64,000 nt of DNA from NCBI GenBank assembly GCA_037954665.1, contig JBBMOL010000147.1:124001-188000 (forward strand), written 5' to 3'. Each line of letters opens with the position of its first letter. Position 1 is the first letter of the stretch. The position numbers and the translations under genes are program-made. This DNA comes from Laguncularia racemosa. Lineage: Eukaryota > Streptophyta > Magnoliopsida > Myrtales > Combretaceae. Positions 47,189-58,800 of this stretch are shown here, piece after piece. The notes under the pieces are model-generated. The model did not search any database. It had not been told where the DNA came from and was given only the letters and a program-made list of their open reading frames with translations.

Positions 47189-50100
47189 AAAGCTTAGCTA
47201 AACGTGTAAGATTCCAAGATTGATTATGAACTTGCACATATGGATTTTTGAACAATTTCAATTCCTTTGCTAAGCGAAAACTGGATTTGGCCTGGTCATT
47301 AGCTGTTATTAACGACTTGAAGGAGTATTTTACTGATGGTTTTATTATATACAAAGAAACTTCTTATTGATCCTGAGTATTTCTTCTCGTTTCCTTCTTT
47401 CAATGGTTCTCTTGGGGATAAGGAAGCACGATTGAAAAATGATGAGCATGGTACTACATGCATCACCCGGATTTATCAGTATCAATGAATTTCTTTTTTC
47501 TTTTTTTTTTTTTTTCCGTCTATAATAGAGTCATAACTTATCATGATGTACGACAATGTATCTCAAGATTAGACAAAATAGTCGTGCCACATGGGTCAGC
47601 AAATTCATTCGAAATAGATTTTTTGGTCTCCGTGTCACGGTTCAACAGGATTGGAGTCATAGTTAATTTATTAAACTCCCAGACAGAGTGGTCACAGAAG
47701 CCGGTGATTGGGCTATATCACGGGCCTTCACACACGGGAAGTGAGATCTTAGGTTATCCCACCATCAACGCATAGTTACAAGATTCTGCCAAACACACTA
47801 TACAACTGGGTTTCTCTATGCGAACATGTGTCTGACATAGAGATGGGAATCAGGCGGTGATTGCTGGGTTTCCACATCTTGTAGAAAAGTATCCCTAAAG
47901 ATGAAAAGGACAATAATACATCTATATCAATGTAATAATTGTGCAATGTGGGGGGGCCACTTGTTGCTTGCCCGACTTTCAAAATTGTCCCCAAAGGTCA
48001 AGATATTTTGGCTACTATCAAATTTTTAGTAACAAAAGTCCCTCAAAACAGTGTGATTAACGTAAAGAAAAGGAAATTAGACCTTCAACTTTTTGCATAA
48101 CTCCACGTTCTTTATGTTGACTGGTTATACGACAAAAACAAGGGGGGAAAAAAAGGGCCTTGATGCAGTGATTTCAGGCGGAAAAGGGAATCCGTTTAGC
48201 TAAGTCTATTTTAGATTTCTTGGTTTTTTTTTTAATTTATTTCTATTTAAAAAAAATCTAACATTTAGAAAATGATTCCAATTCCTTCATCTTTACCTTT
48301 CTCGTAATCTATCGTAATAATGGAAGAAATGATTATTGGAGAACGGGACTAGCAAGCAAAATTTCCCGACTTTAAAAGGAAAATGTATCCTATATTAGCA
48401 TATGTATCATTTGAAACGATGCCGGATCGATTTAAAAAAGATGACAAAGACAAAAAAAAAAAAAAAAAGGAAAGATCGTATTTTATTATGAATTCATAAG
48501 AAAAACTCATGTATGAGAAAAATAAAGAAATCAACGATAATATTTAATGACAATTAAAGGGATTGAAATATGGACCAACCCTCAGCCACGCCACGCACAC
48601 ACCAGCTTATAATAAAATAAAGAGCAAAAATATCACGCAGCTCTAACCAACACGACACAATATCGTAAATGGGTAATCAATCCACTGGACAGTGCAACGT
48701 ATGTATGTCCTGCCGTCCTGGTCCCTACACTACACGACATGACACAGACACCATTCTCTTTATTTGGGAACAATAATTAGCCTTCCCTAATATCCCTTAA
48801 ATTCCCTATTATCCTCACCATCCTTCATCATCATATATTATTTAATAATTCTATAACTCATCTATGGTCCGACCCAAATAGGATATGGCATTACTTCTAA
48901 TATGTTTATTACTTATATCATTCTCAGAAGATATCCTTTAACTTGACCAAATCTGCGATTAGTAGTATTTAAGTATGAACAAATTATTAAAAATGACCAA
49001 ACGTTATATATATATATATATTTAGAATGCGAAAATATAAATTTTCGTTTTCGTAAGCATAAGTTCAGGATTTTGTTTGAATCTCATGCATAGTGCAGTT
49101 TACTAAACTTAAAATTTCCATGTTGATCAGTAACCAAGGAAGCTTTCCCCCAAACTTTAATAGCTATAAATGAGAAGCTAAGCTGGCACTTGTGGAAGCA
49201 TCGCTGCATGCACAGGTTCCTACTTTTCCCTATCCTACTCTTACGCTTAAAAAGTCTTATTACACATTATTAGGATAAATTAAATCAGAGGTATGGTATG
49301 ATTATGGTCATATGAGGTGATTAATTATCTGTGTTTTGGGACCAAAGCAAAGCAAATAAATGCAAATGTCTAAGGCTCCTAGACTACACAAGTTACATAA
49401 ACATGACTTACGAAATGAAAATGAAGGGGGGTTATGAAACTCGGTGGAAACATTAATATTTGTTATGATTAGCACTTTAAAATTTTCAATATCATCATAA
49501 TTATATTAATTATTTCTGAGTTTTCAAATAAGTGATGGAAAAGGAAAAACTATCATCATGAAAAATATTAATAAATAACAAATAGAAAAAAGGAAAATGA
49601 TTTTTGTATTCAAGAGGAGCAAAAGCATTTACCCCATAAGTAAGTGATACTTCTCACAGATTTTGTTAATCACCATTTGCTATCAATGGCCAAAAAAGCT
49701 TTACAACCTCTTAATATTATCATAATGATATTTAATAATTGCAAATTTTCGATTAATAATAACTATAAATTTTTCCCAAAAAAAAAAAATTCCATCAACC
49801 ATACACTTAATGTTATCCAAGTCTTCTTATTAAATTGGCCCCAGGTGGTTCAACAAACCCTAAAAATGATGATAACATTTATTTCAGTATGATATTATTT
49901 TAACAATTATAGTAAAATAAAGCTTATTAATAACTTCATAGGAACTATTAACAATTTTTTTAATAGTAAACTAATCTCTAATATAATAAAATAAAGGTCA
50001 TTAACCATAAATGCTCCTTAGAACTATCCTTCATAATCTAATGACAAACGACAACATTGCAATGAAATGCTTAAGATTTATCCGCGACTAAAAATCTGAA

Positions 50101-51432
50101 CTTGCAAGATAAAAATAGTCTCCACTTCCGGCAATCAATACGAACGCAAATATATCGACAACAAAATAAAGAAGAATTGGAATGATAAAAAAGATAGAAA
50201 GAAGGGGAGGACTAAAAGAAAACATACCGAAGGACCAGTAGGGCATAGGAGCTGGTCTTCCAATCAGCCGTGTATACTGCTCCACAACATCCAGAGGAGA
50301 GGGCCCCGAGAAAAAGTAAAAATCGAACACACCACCAATAATCTTGTACGTCAAAGAAGTACCCCTGTAAAACACATCCATCCCATTGCTGTTTAGCAAC
50401 AGAACACCATGTGCGAAAGCTTCACCTTTTACATTCCTAAGATCCATATACATCGGGTGTGCCCCGTATAGATCCGTGTTCAGATTAATGGCCGAAATGT
50501 CGGTTGTGTAGAGTGTGTAAGGGTCGTTCGGATACAGCTTGATACCATGCGGTTGTGTGTTCTCGCCGAAACCGTAGAGGGAAGCGTCCTTTGGTAGTTT
50601 TGTGGATATTTCGAGGTACTGGTCTTTGAACACCAGGTTGTTGTAGGGGTCGGACTCTTGGGCGCTTGAGTTGAAAAGGGTTTCGCCGTTTGAGGCCCTT
50701 TTCACGGCGAAAGTGAAAGGGTCGACCGTGTAGCTGAAGATGAAATCGGATCCAGCATAGTTCGAGTCTTTCAATGGGATTTGCCTTGAGATTCCTATGG
50801 TCTGTTTTGAGGTCGGAGGCTTTTCCCTTGGTAAGAGGTTGTACGGAACTTCCCATCTCTGTTTCTCCGCGTCCGTTATGTGTACTCTCAAACGGTTGTT
50901 CGATTCATGCCTGAAGGTTCACCAAACAATCATCAAACCTTGTACATGCAAAGCATATTACTTTCTGTATAAAATTCACCTTTTGTGTCGTTGCAAACGC
51001 AAAAACTTTTAACAATAACGAAAACTGAAAGGAAACAGAAAAGGAAAAAAGGAAACAAAACTTCTGGGGTTATGCTAAGAGGACACATTAAAGCACATAT
51101 GACTGTCGCAACATGTAATGTAGTATCTTTAGGGACACCAGCGGTAACTGAACGGGGACGATGACTAAGAAAATTTAATAAGAGATTTAAGGATTTGAAA
51201 GGGGTAATTTAACATACTTGACAAAAAGCTGCAAGTGAGGGATGTCGGGGCCATAAATAAGATTCTTGCTGTTCACTTGGAGATGGGCAAGAAGGCCACC
51301 ATCAGGAGTCTCCTCCAACGATATAAGGCGGTAGCCCGTTCCGAGTTTGGTAGGGACAGAGGAGGAGCTTATTTTAGCAATGCACAGGATCAACAGGAGG
51401 AATGGAAAACATGTTTTAAGTGGAGAGAACAT
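44970..51432 (-). CDS. XYL1: alpha-xylosidase, glycoside hydrolase family 31 (XYL1-like)
   Basis: Three exons: 51432-51218, 50910-50228 and 46843-44970, with GT/AG introns of 307 and 3384 bp. Joined they give 2772 nt, 923 residues plus stop. An N-terminal hydrophobic signal peptide (about 1-25) directs secretion to the cell wall, where the family removes terminal alpha-xylose from xyloglucan oligosaccharides. The N-terminal beta domain spans about 30-270 and the catalytic barrel about 280-640. The nucleophile is in GLWIDMNE (D446) and the acid/base in HWTGDN (D569). Other family landmarks are GFHQCRWGYHN (300-310), RPFILSRSTF (547-556) and PFSRDHANYYSPRQELYQW. Splice phases join cleanly (AA|G and G|GT codons). 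It is near full-length similar to Arabidopsis XYL1 (about 915 residues), so xylosidase is preferred over plain alpha-glucosidase. No disabling change is seen. Confidence 0.95.
46844..50227 (-). other. XYL1 intron 2 (3.4 kb)
   Basis: Large and AT-rich, with a 20-C/13-A homopolymer pair at 47159-47191 and T-runs. A less AT-rich zone at 47560-47990 is unidentified. No transposon protein was recognised, although the length suggests insertions. Donor CG|GTATG is at 50227, and acceptor TTGCAG ends at 46844. Confidence 0.7.
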
Positions 51433-51600
51433 CTCTCTCTCTCTTTCTCACTCACAGTGATGCTATAGCTCAACTCGCTCACACTCACTCCCTCCCAGGC
51501 TCCTCCGCGAGTGAAGAAAAGTGAACGAGTTGCTGCGTTTTGGAAACTATTTTAGGTTTTAGCTGATGTAGCCATATAGGTCAAATATAAAGAAGAGACC
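51433..51600 (-). promoter_or_regulatory. XYL1 5' UTR and core promoter region
   Basis: A GA-rich run (GAAAGAGAGAGAGAG) ends at the start codon. A TTTATATTTG stretch at 51583-51592 is the best TATA-like candidate, about 155 bp upstream of ATG. The transcript start is not determined. Confidence 0.35.
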
Positions 51601-52559
51601 ATTCTCCCCGGACTTGTGTGCGTTGGATAAGGAAAAAATTACCCACTTTTACAAATGTTACTTTAATCTGTATTTTCTTCGATTACATTCCATATAGCTC
51701 CAAAATAAATTTTACATAAATAATATTAAAATGTTTTTTTTTTCCCAGCTTCGTTGATCCTATAATCATCACGACAGTTCTTACCAGCATGAAACAATTA
51801 AACCAAATCTATACTTCTTCATTAGTGTGATGATGTGGGCAATTATACGGTCTATTAATATATTTTATTTTTATTATTATTTAAAAATAATTACAATAAA
51901 AAAAATTATTAACAACCCTTATCAAGTTATAGACAGTCTTTATGATAATTTATCAACAATTATTACAACAGTAAATTACTTTCGAACAATAGTAAAAATA
52001 AGATTCATCGATAATAAAACAAATTATTGATTATGATGTTATAATGTTGTTAATTTTTAATAATACCATTGTAGAATTCGCTAAATGACATTATACAATT
52101 CATCCTAACATTATGTTGACAATTTTTTTTTATAGAAAATAATCAATAGAAACAAGTGGAGATAAAAGAAAATAAGTTGAAATGGAAAGAATTATAATTG
52201 TCACTATATTTGCAAATATTGGAGTGAAACCAAAGGAAACAAGGAAAAATGCCTTATTTTCCTTATTTGATTGGGTTTAAAAATGGAAATAAAATTAGTG
52301 CTTAAAATAATAATTATTATAAAGGATAATTTTGTAATTGCTATCTTATTTCATCAATTTCTATCCAATTTTGAAGAGAAAAAAAAAATGTATACTTCAA
52401 AATGGAAATGCTTCTATTTATTTCCTTTTTATTCCATCCATTTTCATTTTTCACTCAAATTACCCTACATTTCATTCAATTTCCACCGATTTCCTTCTAT
52501 TTAGACTATCCTAAATATATCCAAACATACGATAAATTTCTATAATCTCCATAAACTTG
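51601..52559. other. AT-rich DNA upstream of XYL1, nothing recognised
   Basis: No gene. Part of it (about 52165-52530) has GGAAATAAAATT/ATTTCCTTTT-like facing motifs reminiscent of small DNA elements, but termini are not clear. Confidence 0.35.
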
Positions 52560-52935
52560 CCATCTTTATTAAGATATGTAAATGGGTTAAGTCAAGTTAA
52601 TATAGTGTAATACTAAGCTCGAATTTGAGATCAATTTAAAATTTTAAAGTCGAAATGCAACTCACACTCAACCAAGTTTAAAATTTGGAACTTGAACTCG
52701 ATTCAAGGTGGTTCTTAACAAACTCAATCATGAATTAATTGAGTTCATCTAGGCTCAATTTTTTTTTTAAATATTTTAATCAAATAATATTTATATATGA
52801 ACTCAACTAACATTTTGATTCTACTTAAACCTGATTCAACATGCAAGTTAGTTGAGTTAAACATGAAGTTTAAGTTGAACTTACTAAATTGCTTAAGTAA
52901 TCATCAAGCTGAACTTAAGTAATGTATAAGTGGAT
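52560..52935. repeat. dispersed AACTCGATTCAAG-type repeat, copy 3
   Basis: Same motif style as 28736-28935 and 31960-32279: CTCGAATTTGAG, GAACTCGATTCAAG, AGTTGAGTTAAAC. Non-coding. Confidence 0.35.
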
Positions 52936-55081
52936 TTAATTTATTTATATCTGTAGTTTCTATATAGAAGAAAGTTAACACTAAAATCACTAAATCATCC
53001 CTAGCATTAGAATATTATTTTGGGCATTTCATTGTAAATTGTTAATTTCTTTTTATTTGTATTTTTTGTTTCATGGTATTTACCTCTATAATTGCATTTA
53101 CAAGAGATCGATATGAGGATTTATTTAGTTTTTTTTTCTTCTGAAAATGCTTACAATTTTTTTCTCTTTTTAAATACTTCTATTCACCGTAAACATGTTT
53201 TCTTTTTCAGAAACTAAAAGTTGGTTTTTTTTTTTTTTTGTACTGTAAAAATTATTACTAATGGGTCTCTTCAATATTAATGACAACAATATACAATTGT
53301 GATACTACATGGCTTCAGATGTGTGGTCACCCGAGGCTTCAGATGTGGTATAGAGGCCCATGTGGTATAAGTATAGAGGCCCATGTGGTGCAAATATAGA
53401 GGCCCATGGCTTACCGTGGTAATTAAAAGTTCAAATAATAAAGATCGCATGTTATGGAAAAATGATTTAAAGTGTAATCCAAGGAATATTTTTCTTTCTA
53501 TGGTAATTAAAATAGAGATTAGTAGGTATACATTCACGATATGTATACCTTAAAACAAATTTATATTTTTTATTTTGTATAGTTGTGTTCTCATCTTTTA
53601 CATCATGCATACCTATGTTTTATAACTATTTGTCAATATTATTTATATAAACACATCTCAGCATATGATTAGCTCATAATAATTAATTTAGTAGGATGAC
53701 ATTATTAAATGTATTTAATTAATAAATTCTAAAAATATATTTTACAAGACCAAAAAAAAAAAAAGGTTAGAAAAAGATCCCAACCCATCAATTGGAAGTT
53801 GCTTTAGCACATCGATATCTTGTGGGTCATAACCAATGTTGATTGGTGGGTGCCATTCACGACATTTAGAATTATTAAAGAGAGAGAGAGAGAAAACGAG
53901 AGAAAAGAAAAATTTACTAGAAAAAACTATCTTACTCAAACTGGATCATATGACTAAATTTTAACCAAACAATTTATCTTTAATTTTCTTTTTCTTTTTA
54001 TTCTTATTTTGAAAGTGGTGGATCATGCCATCTATCAACGATGGTGTATGACCAGACCTACAATTGTTGATAGGTTTTATAATCTACCCTAATGTTTTAT
54101 TGTATTATTACTAATCATAAGTACAGGTAAGTTATATAGATAAATAGTTAAATAATAAAGATTATTATATAATTTTGAGTCCTTTAAAATGTTTGAACTT
54201 AGGTCAAGGAAAGATGAGTACTATCTAAAGAGTATTTTTTCTTCATTTCAATGAACCCTCTTTGTAAAAAGAGTAGATATATTTTCATGAATTACCTCAC
54301 CCATGAAACAAATGGATTAAGATAATGAACTTAGGTTTCATAAGTGATATTAAAGTAAAAAAGGGAGAGGGAGAAAAAAAGTTCATTCCATCTGCAAATG
54401 AAAGTAACGATGGAAATTGGACACAACGATAAACTTATCCCTTGTAAAATGTTTATCAAACTAAAATATATTACAAACTTTATTTTTCTTCATTTTCTTT
54501 TTATAAAACTAACTAAAAGCCTTTTGTTGTGCTTCTCTTCAATGGATAATGAAAATGGAAACATATCTCTTAAATACCTTTCATTTCTTTCTAATAATTC
54601 TAAATATAAAGTGGAAATTATATCTTTTGTGTTAGTTTGAAGTTAAATATTTATATAGTTGTTTGATTTATATTTCATCTATTTCTATTTTTATAGGGAT
54701 TTAGTTTTTAATTTTTTAATAAAGATACATGTATAATTTTTAATTTTATCCTTTTTTTGTTTATTTATTTTCAACCAAACACTCATAATTTGAATAAATA
54801 CTAATTCTATACCAAACCAATAAGAAAAAAAAAAGAAGAAGGCCAAACGCATCCTTAATTTTTGGAATCGTGTATAGCACATGCCATCAATCTTGTTGAG
54901 TGCACATATCATAAGCATATTCCTCGAAAGAAGTTGTTTCTTTTGGATACATGATTTTTATTCAACATTCACATTTTGTTGGTAATTCTTGGATTTCTTT
55001 TTGCTGGTATTTACATCTTTTTTTTTCTTTCTTTACAAAATCAGTATCACGTGTAATTAGTTAGATTATTGAATATTATAT
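52936..55081. other. AT-rich intergenic DNA with one small tandem repeat
   Basis: No gene recognised. Within it, 53349-53411 holds three copies of a 23-bp unit. The right end is the CTTAT target site of gypsy element 2. Confidence 0.4.
53349..53411. repeat. three tandem copies of a 23-bp unit
   Basis: TATAGAGGCCCATGTGG recurs at 53349 and 53372, and TATAGAGGCCCATGG at 53395. The spacing is 23 bp. Confidence 0.8.
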
Positions 55082-55086
55082 CTTAT

Positions 55087-55864
55087 TGATACGAAAACCT
55101 TCGCAATCACGCCTTGAGAACCCTTTTGATTAGTGTGAACCCCCAATGCAGTAATACGAAAACCCACGACACCAATTTGGAAATCAATCCCTAAGAAGAT
55201 TAGAATTTAGGTTTGACTTAGGTTAATGATCTAAGAATTAGAACTATGGAAAGCCCTAATTTCGAAACAATCCACAAGAGAAGTTGATCAATCTTCCTTG
55301 ATTGTTCCTAGGAGCATGTATTCAAATAAGAACACAAAGAACAAAGCAATAAGCTTTTTGGTATTTTCAATATCTCAAAACTGAGTTTTACAATGAGGAG
55401 GTTCGGAATATAAATGAGAAAACCCTAAAACATTACATGGAAATCGCAAAACAAGTGAAAAGTGCGCATAAAAAGAAGGCCGGCCATTTAGGCCGGCAGC
55501 CTACTTTTCAAGGTCGGCGGCCTTCCTTGAAAGTGCACCAAAACATCGGCGTTTTCAAGGCCGGCTCCAAGGCCGGCAGCCTTGAGCCGGTGTATCTTCA
55601 CCCGATGCTATTTTCATCAAATTGAAGTTCTTTTGGCCTTCTTTTGCCCCAAAGCTTTGAATCCCTTAAAGTCCTTCACCTGTGATCTTCACCAAGCCTT
55701 GCAAATGAGAATTCAATGTTTGTTGTAGCTTCTTAGCTCTTGATCTCGTGATTGGTCCTTGAGGCAAGCTAATCGTACTTGAAACCCCTTGAACTTCATC
55801 CTTAGCCACTTGATCTTCTTCTTGACTTGGCTCTTGAGCTTGGATCGGTGACTCTTCCATAACA
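55087..55864 (-). repeat. 3' LTR of gypsy element 2
   Basis: On the minus strand it starts TGTTATGGAAGAGTC and ends TTCGTATCA. A cluster of GGCCGGC motifs lies at 55476-55590. The pol frame runs 199 nt into it, to TAA at 55666-55668. Confidence 0.95.
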
Positions 55865-58800
55865 TTCCCCCTCTCCTCAAAAGAATTCGTCCTCGAATCC
55901 AAAGCATCACCTACATCAAACGGACTAAGATTAGCAACATTAAAAGTGGAACTAACATTATACTCACCTGGTAAGTCCACTCTGTAGGCGTTGTCGTTGA
56001 TCCTCTCAAGTATCTGAAAAGGACCATCTCCCCGGGGGTTCAACTTTGATTTCCTTTGTAGTGGAAACCGCTCCTTGCGAAAATGCACCCAAACCCACTC
56101 TCCCGGTTGAAAAATCATGGGTTTCCTGCCTTTGTTCACCTTTGAAGCTACCTTGGCATTCTGTTTCTCAATCCTATCCTTCACCTGCTTATGTAGCTTC
56201 CTCACAAAATCTGCCTTTGAATCAGCATCAAAACTCACAAACTTGTTAGGTGGTAATGGCAATAAATCAAGAGGAGTAAGTGGATTAAAACCATATACAA
56301 TCTCAAATGGAGAACAATGAGTAGTGCTATGAATAGCCATATTGTATGCAAACTCCACAAATGGTAGACAATCCTCCCAAGTCCTAATGTTTTTATCTAT
56401 GATTGCCCTCAACAACTGAATTAAAGTCCTATTAACCACCTCAGTTTGCCCATCAGTCTGTGGGTGACAAGTAGTCGAAAACATCAGCTTGGTTCCCAAC
56501 TTTCCCCACAACACTCTCCAAAATGACTCAAGAATTTTACATCCCTATCACTAACAATGCTCTTAGGTATGCCATGCAGACACACTACCTCTCTAAAGAA
56601 CAAATCAGCAATGAATGTAGCATCATCAGTTTTATGACAAGGAATGAAATGAGCCATCTTACTAAACCTATCAACCACAACAAAAATGATGTCACTACCT
56701 TTCCTAGTTCTAGGTAATCCAAGCACAAAATCCATCGACACAGCAGTCCACGGTTCATTAGGAACAGGCAATGGTGTGTATAATCCATGTGGTTTTAGTT
56801 TAGATTTAGCTTCTCTACATGTAATGCAATGTTGACAAACTTTATGCACATCATGTCTCATGCTAGGCCAGAAAAAGTGTTCATTTAGCATAACATAGGT
56901 CTTATCTACCCCGAAATGCCCCATTAAGCCCTCTCCATGTGCTTCCCTAACAAGCAATTCCCTCACGGATCCTCTAGGAATGCACAACTTACTCTTCTTA
57001 AATAGGAATCCATCAGACACAAAATAATCATTCAGTCCAGTCCCACCAACAGAAGCAGCAAAAATCTCAGAAAAATCAATATCATGTGGATACAAATCCT
57101 TCACCAACTCAAAACCTAGCAAAGATGTACTAAGAGAGTTAAGTAACGTGTACCTTCTTGAAAGCGCGTCAGCCACAGTATTCTCCTTACCCTGCTTGTA
57201 CTTGATCACATATGGAAATGTCTCGATGAATTCCACCCACTTGGCATGCCTTCTATTCAACTTATCTTGACCCTTTAGATGTTTCAGACTCTCATGGTCA
57301 GTGTGAATGACGAATTCCTTAGGCCAAAGATAGTGTTGCCATGTCTGCAATGAGCGCACCAAGGCATACAGCTCCTTGTCATATGTTGGATACTTCAGTG
57401 CTGCTCCACTCAACTTTTCACTGAAGTACATTAGTGGCCTGTGATCCTGCATCAAAACAGCTCCAATCCCTATGCCACTAGCATCACATTCAATCTCAAA
57501 AGTTTTTGTTAAAATCAGGTAAAGCAAGCAATGGTGCATTACACAATTTATCTTTCAAATCATTAAAAGCTTGTTCTTGTGCATCACCCCAAGCAAATCC
57601 AACATTCTTTTTCACAAGCTCATTCAAAGGTGCAGCTATAGTGCTGAAGTCTCTAATAAATCTTCTATAGAAACCAGCAAGTCCATGAAAGCTCCTCACC
57701 TCACTAGCAGTCCTAGGTCTAGGCCACTCCTTAATGGCTCTAACCTTCTCCTCATCAACCTCAACCCCACGACTAGAAACAACAAAACCTAGAAAATTGA
57801 CCTTATCCATGCAGAAACTACACTTCTTAAGGTTGGCAAATAATTTCTCCTCCCTAAGTTTTGCTAAAACTAGTCTCACATGCATAACGTGATCATCCAG
57901 ACACTTAGAGTAAATCAAGATATCATCAAAATAAACCACAACAAATTTACCTAAGTAATCACGAAGCACATGATTCATTAGTCGCATAAAAGTACTAGGT
58001 GCATTTGTAAGACCAAAAGGCATGACAAGCCATTCATACAGACCATATTTAGTCTTAAATACAGTTTTCCATTCATCCCCTACTTTCATGCGTATCTGGT
58101 AGTAACCGGATTTTAGATCAATCTTTGTAAACAAACAAGAACCATACAATTCATCCAACATATCATCTAACCTAGGAATAGGATGACGATACTTTACCGT
58201 GATTTTGTTGATGGCTCTACAGTCTACACACATCCTCCAAGTCCCATCCTTCTTTGGCACTAAAATCACAGGCACTGAACAGGGACTTAGACTTTCTCTC
58301 ACATACCCCTTCTCCAGCAACTCCTCAACCTGTTTCTGAATCTCCTTTGCCTCGCTGGGATTAGTCCTGTAGGCAGGTCGGTTGGGTATGGCTGCTCCCG
58401 GAATGAAGTCAATCCGATGCTCTATGCCCCTAACTGGTGGAAGTCCACTGGGCATCTCCGCTGGAAACACATCTCCATATTCCTGCAGCAAATCAGAAAA
58501 CACACTAGGAGTAGATGGGTTAATATCGTCAGTGGCCAAATAGGCCCCTTTGTACAAAAGTACAAAGATAGGTCTACTGGCACTCAAAGCATGCCTAACC
58601 TCACTTGCCCTAGCAATCAAACTCACACTCTTACTTCTTTTCTCTCCAGGCCGATTGTCATCTTGCTTTTCACTCCCCTCTTTCTTTTCACTCTGCTCAT
58701 TTTTATTACACTTTTTAGTTGCACTCTTATTCTTCACTCCCTCAGAATTGCTTTTTCTACTCTCCCTCTCTTTTCTTTCGGCCTCAACTCTCAACCTCTC

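Noticed and set aside
44970..51432. Calling the GH31 gene a starch-type alpha-glucosidase
   Set aside because: Similarity to XYL1 runs through the N-terminal, catalytic and C-terminal parts, and neighbouring ERF118 supports the XYL1 locus. Substrate is still inferred.
55476..55590. A CpG-island promoter or CRISPR-like array from the repeated GGCCGGC motifs
   Set aside because: Spacing is irregular, the motif sits inside an LTR present in two copies, and this is plant DNA; it is LTR promoter sequence.
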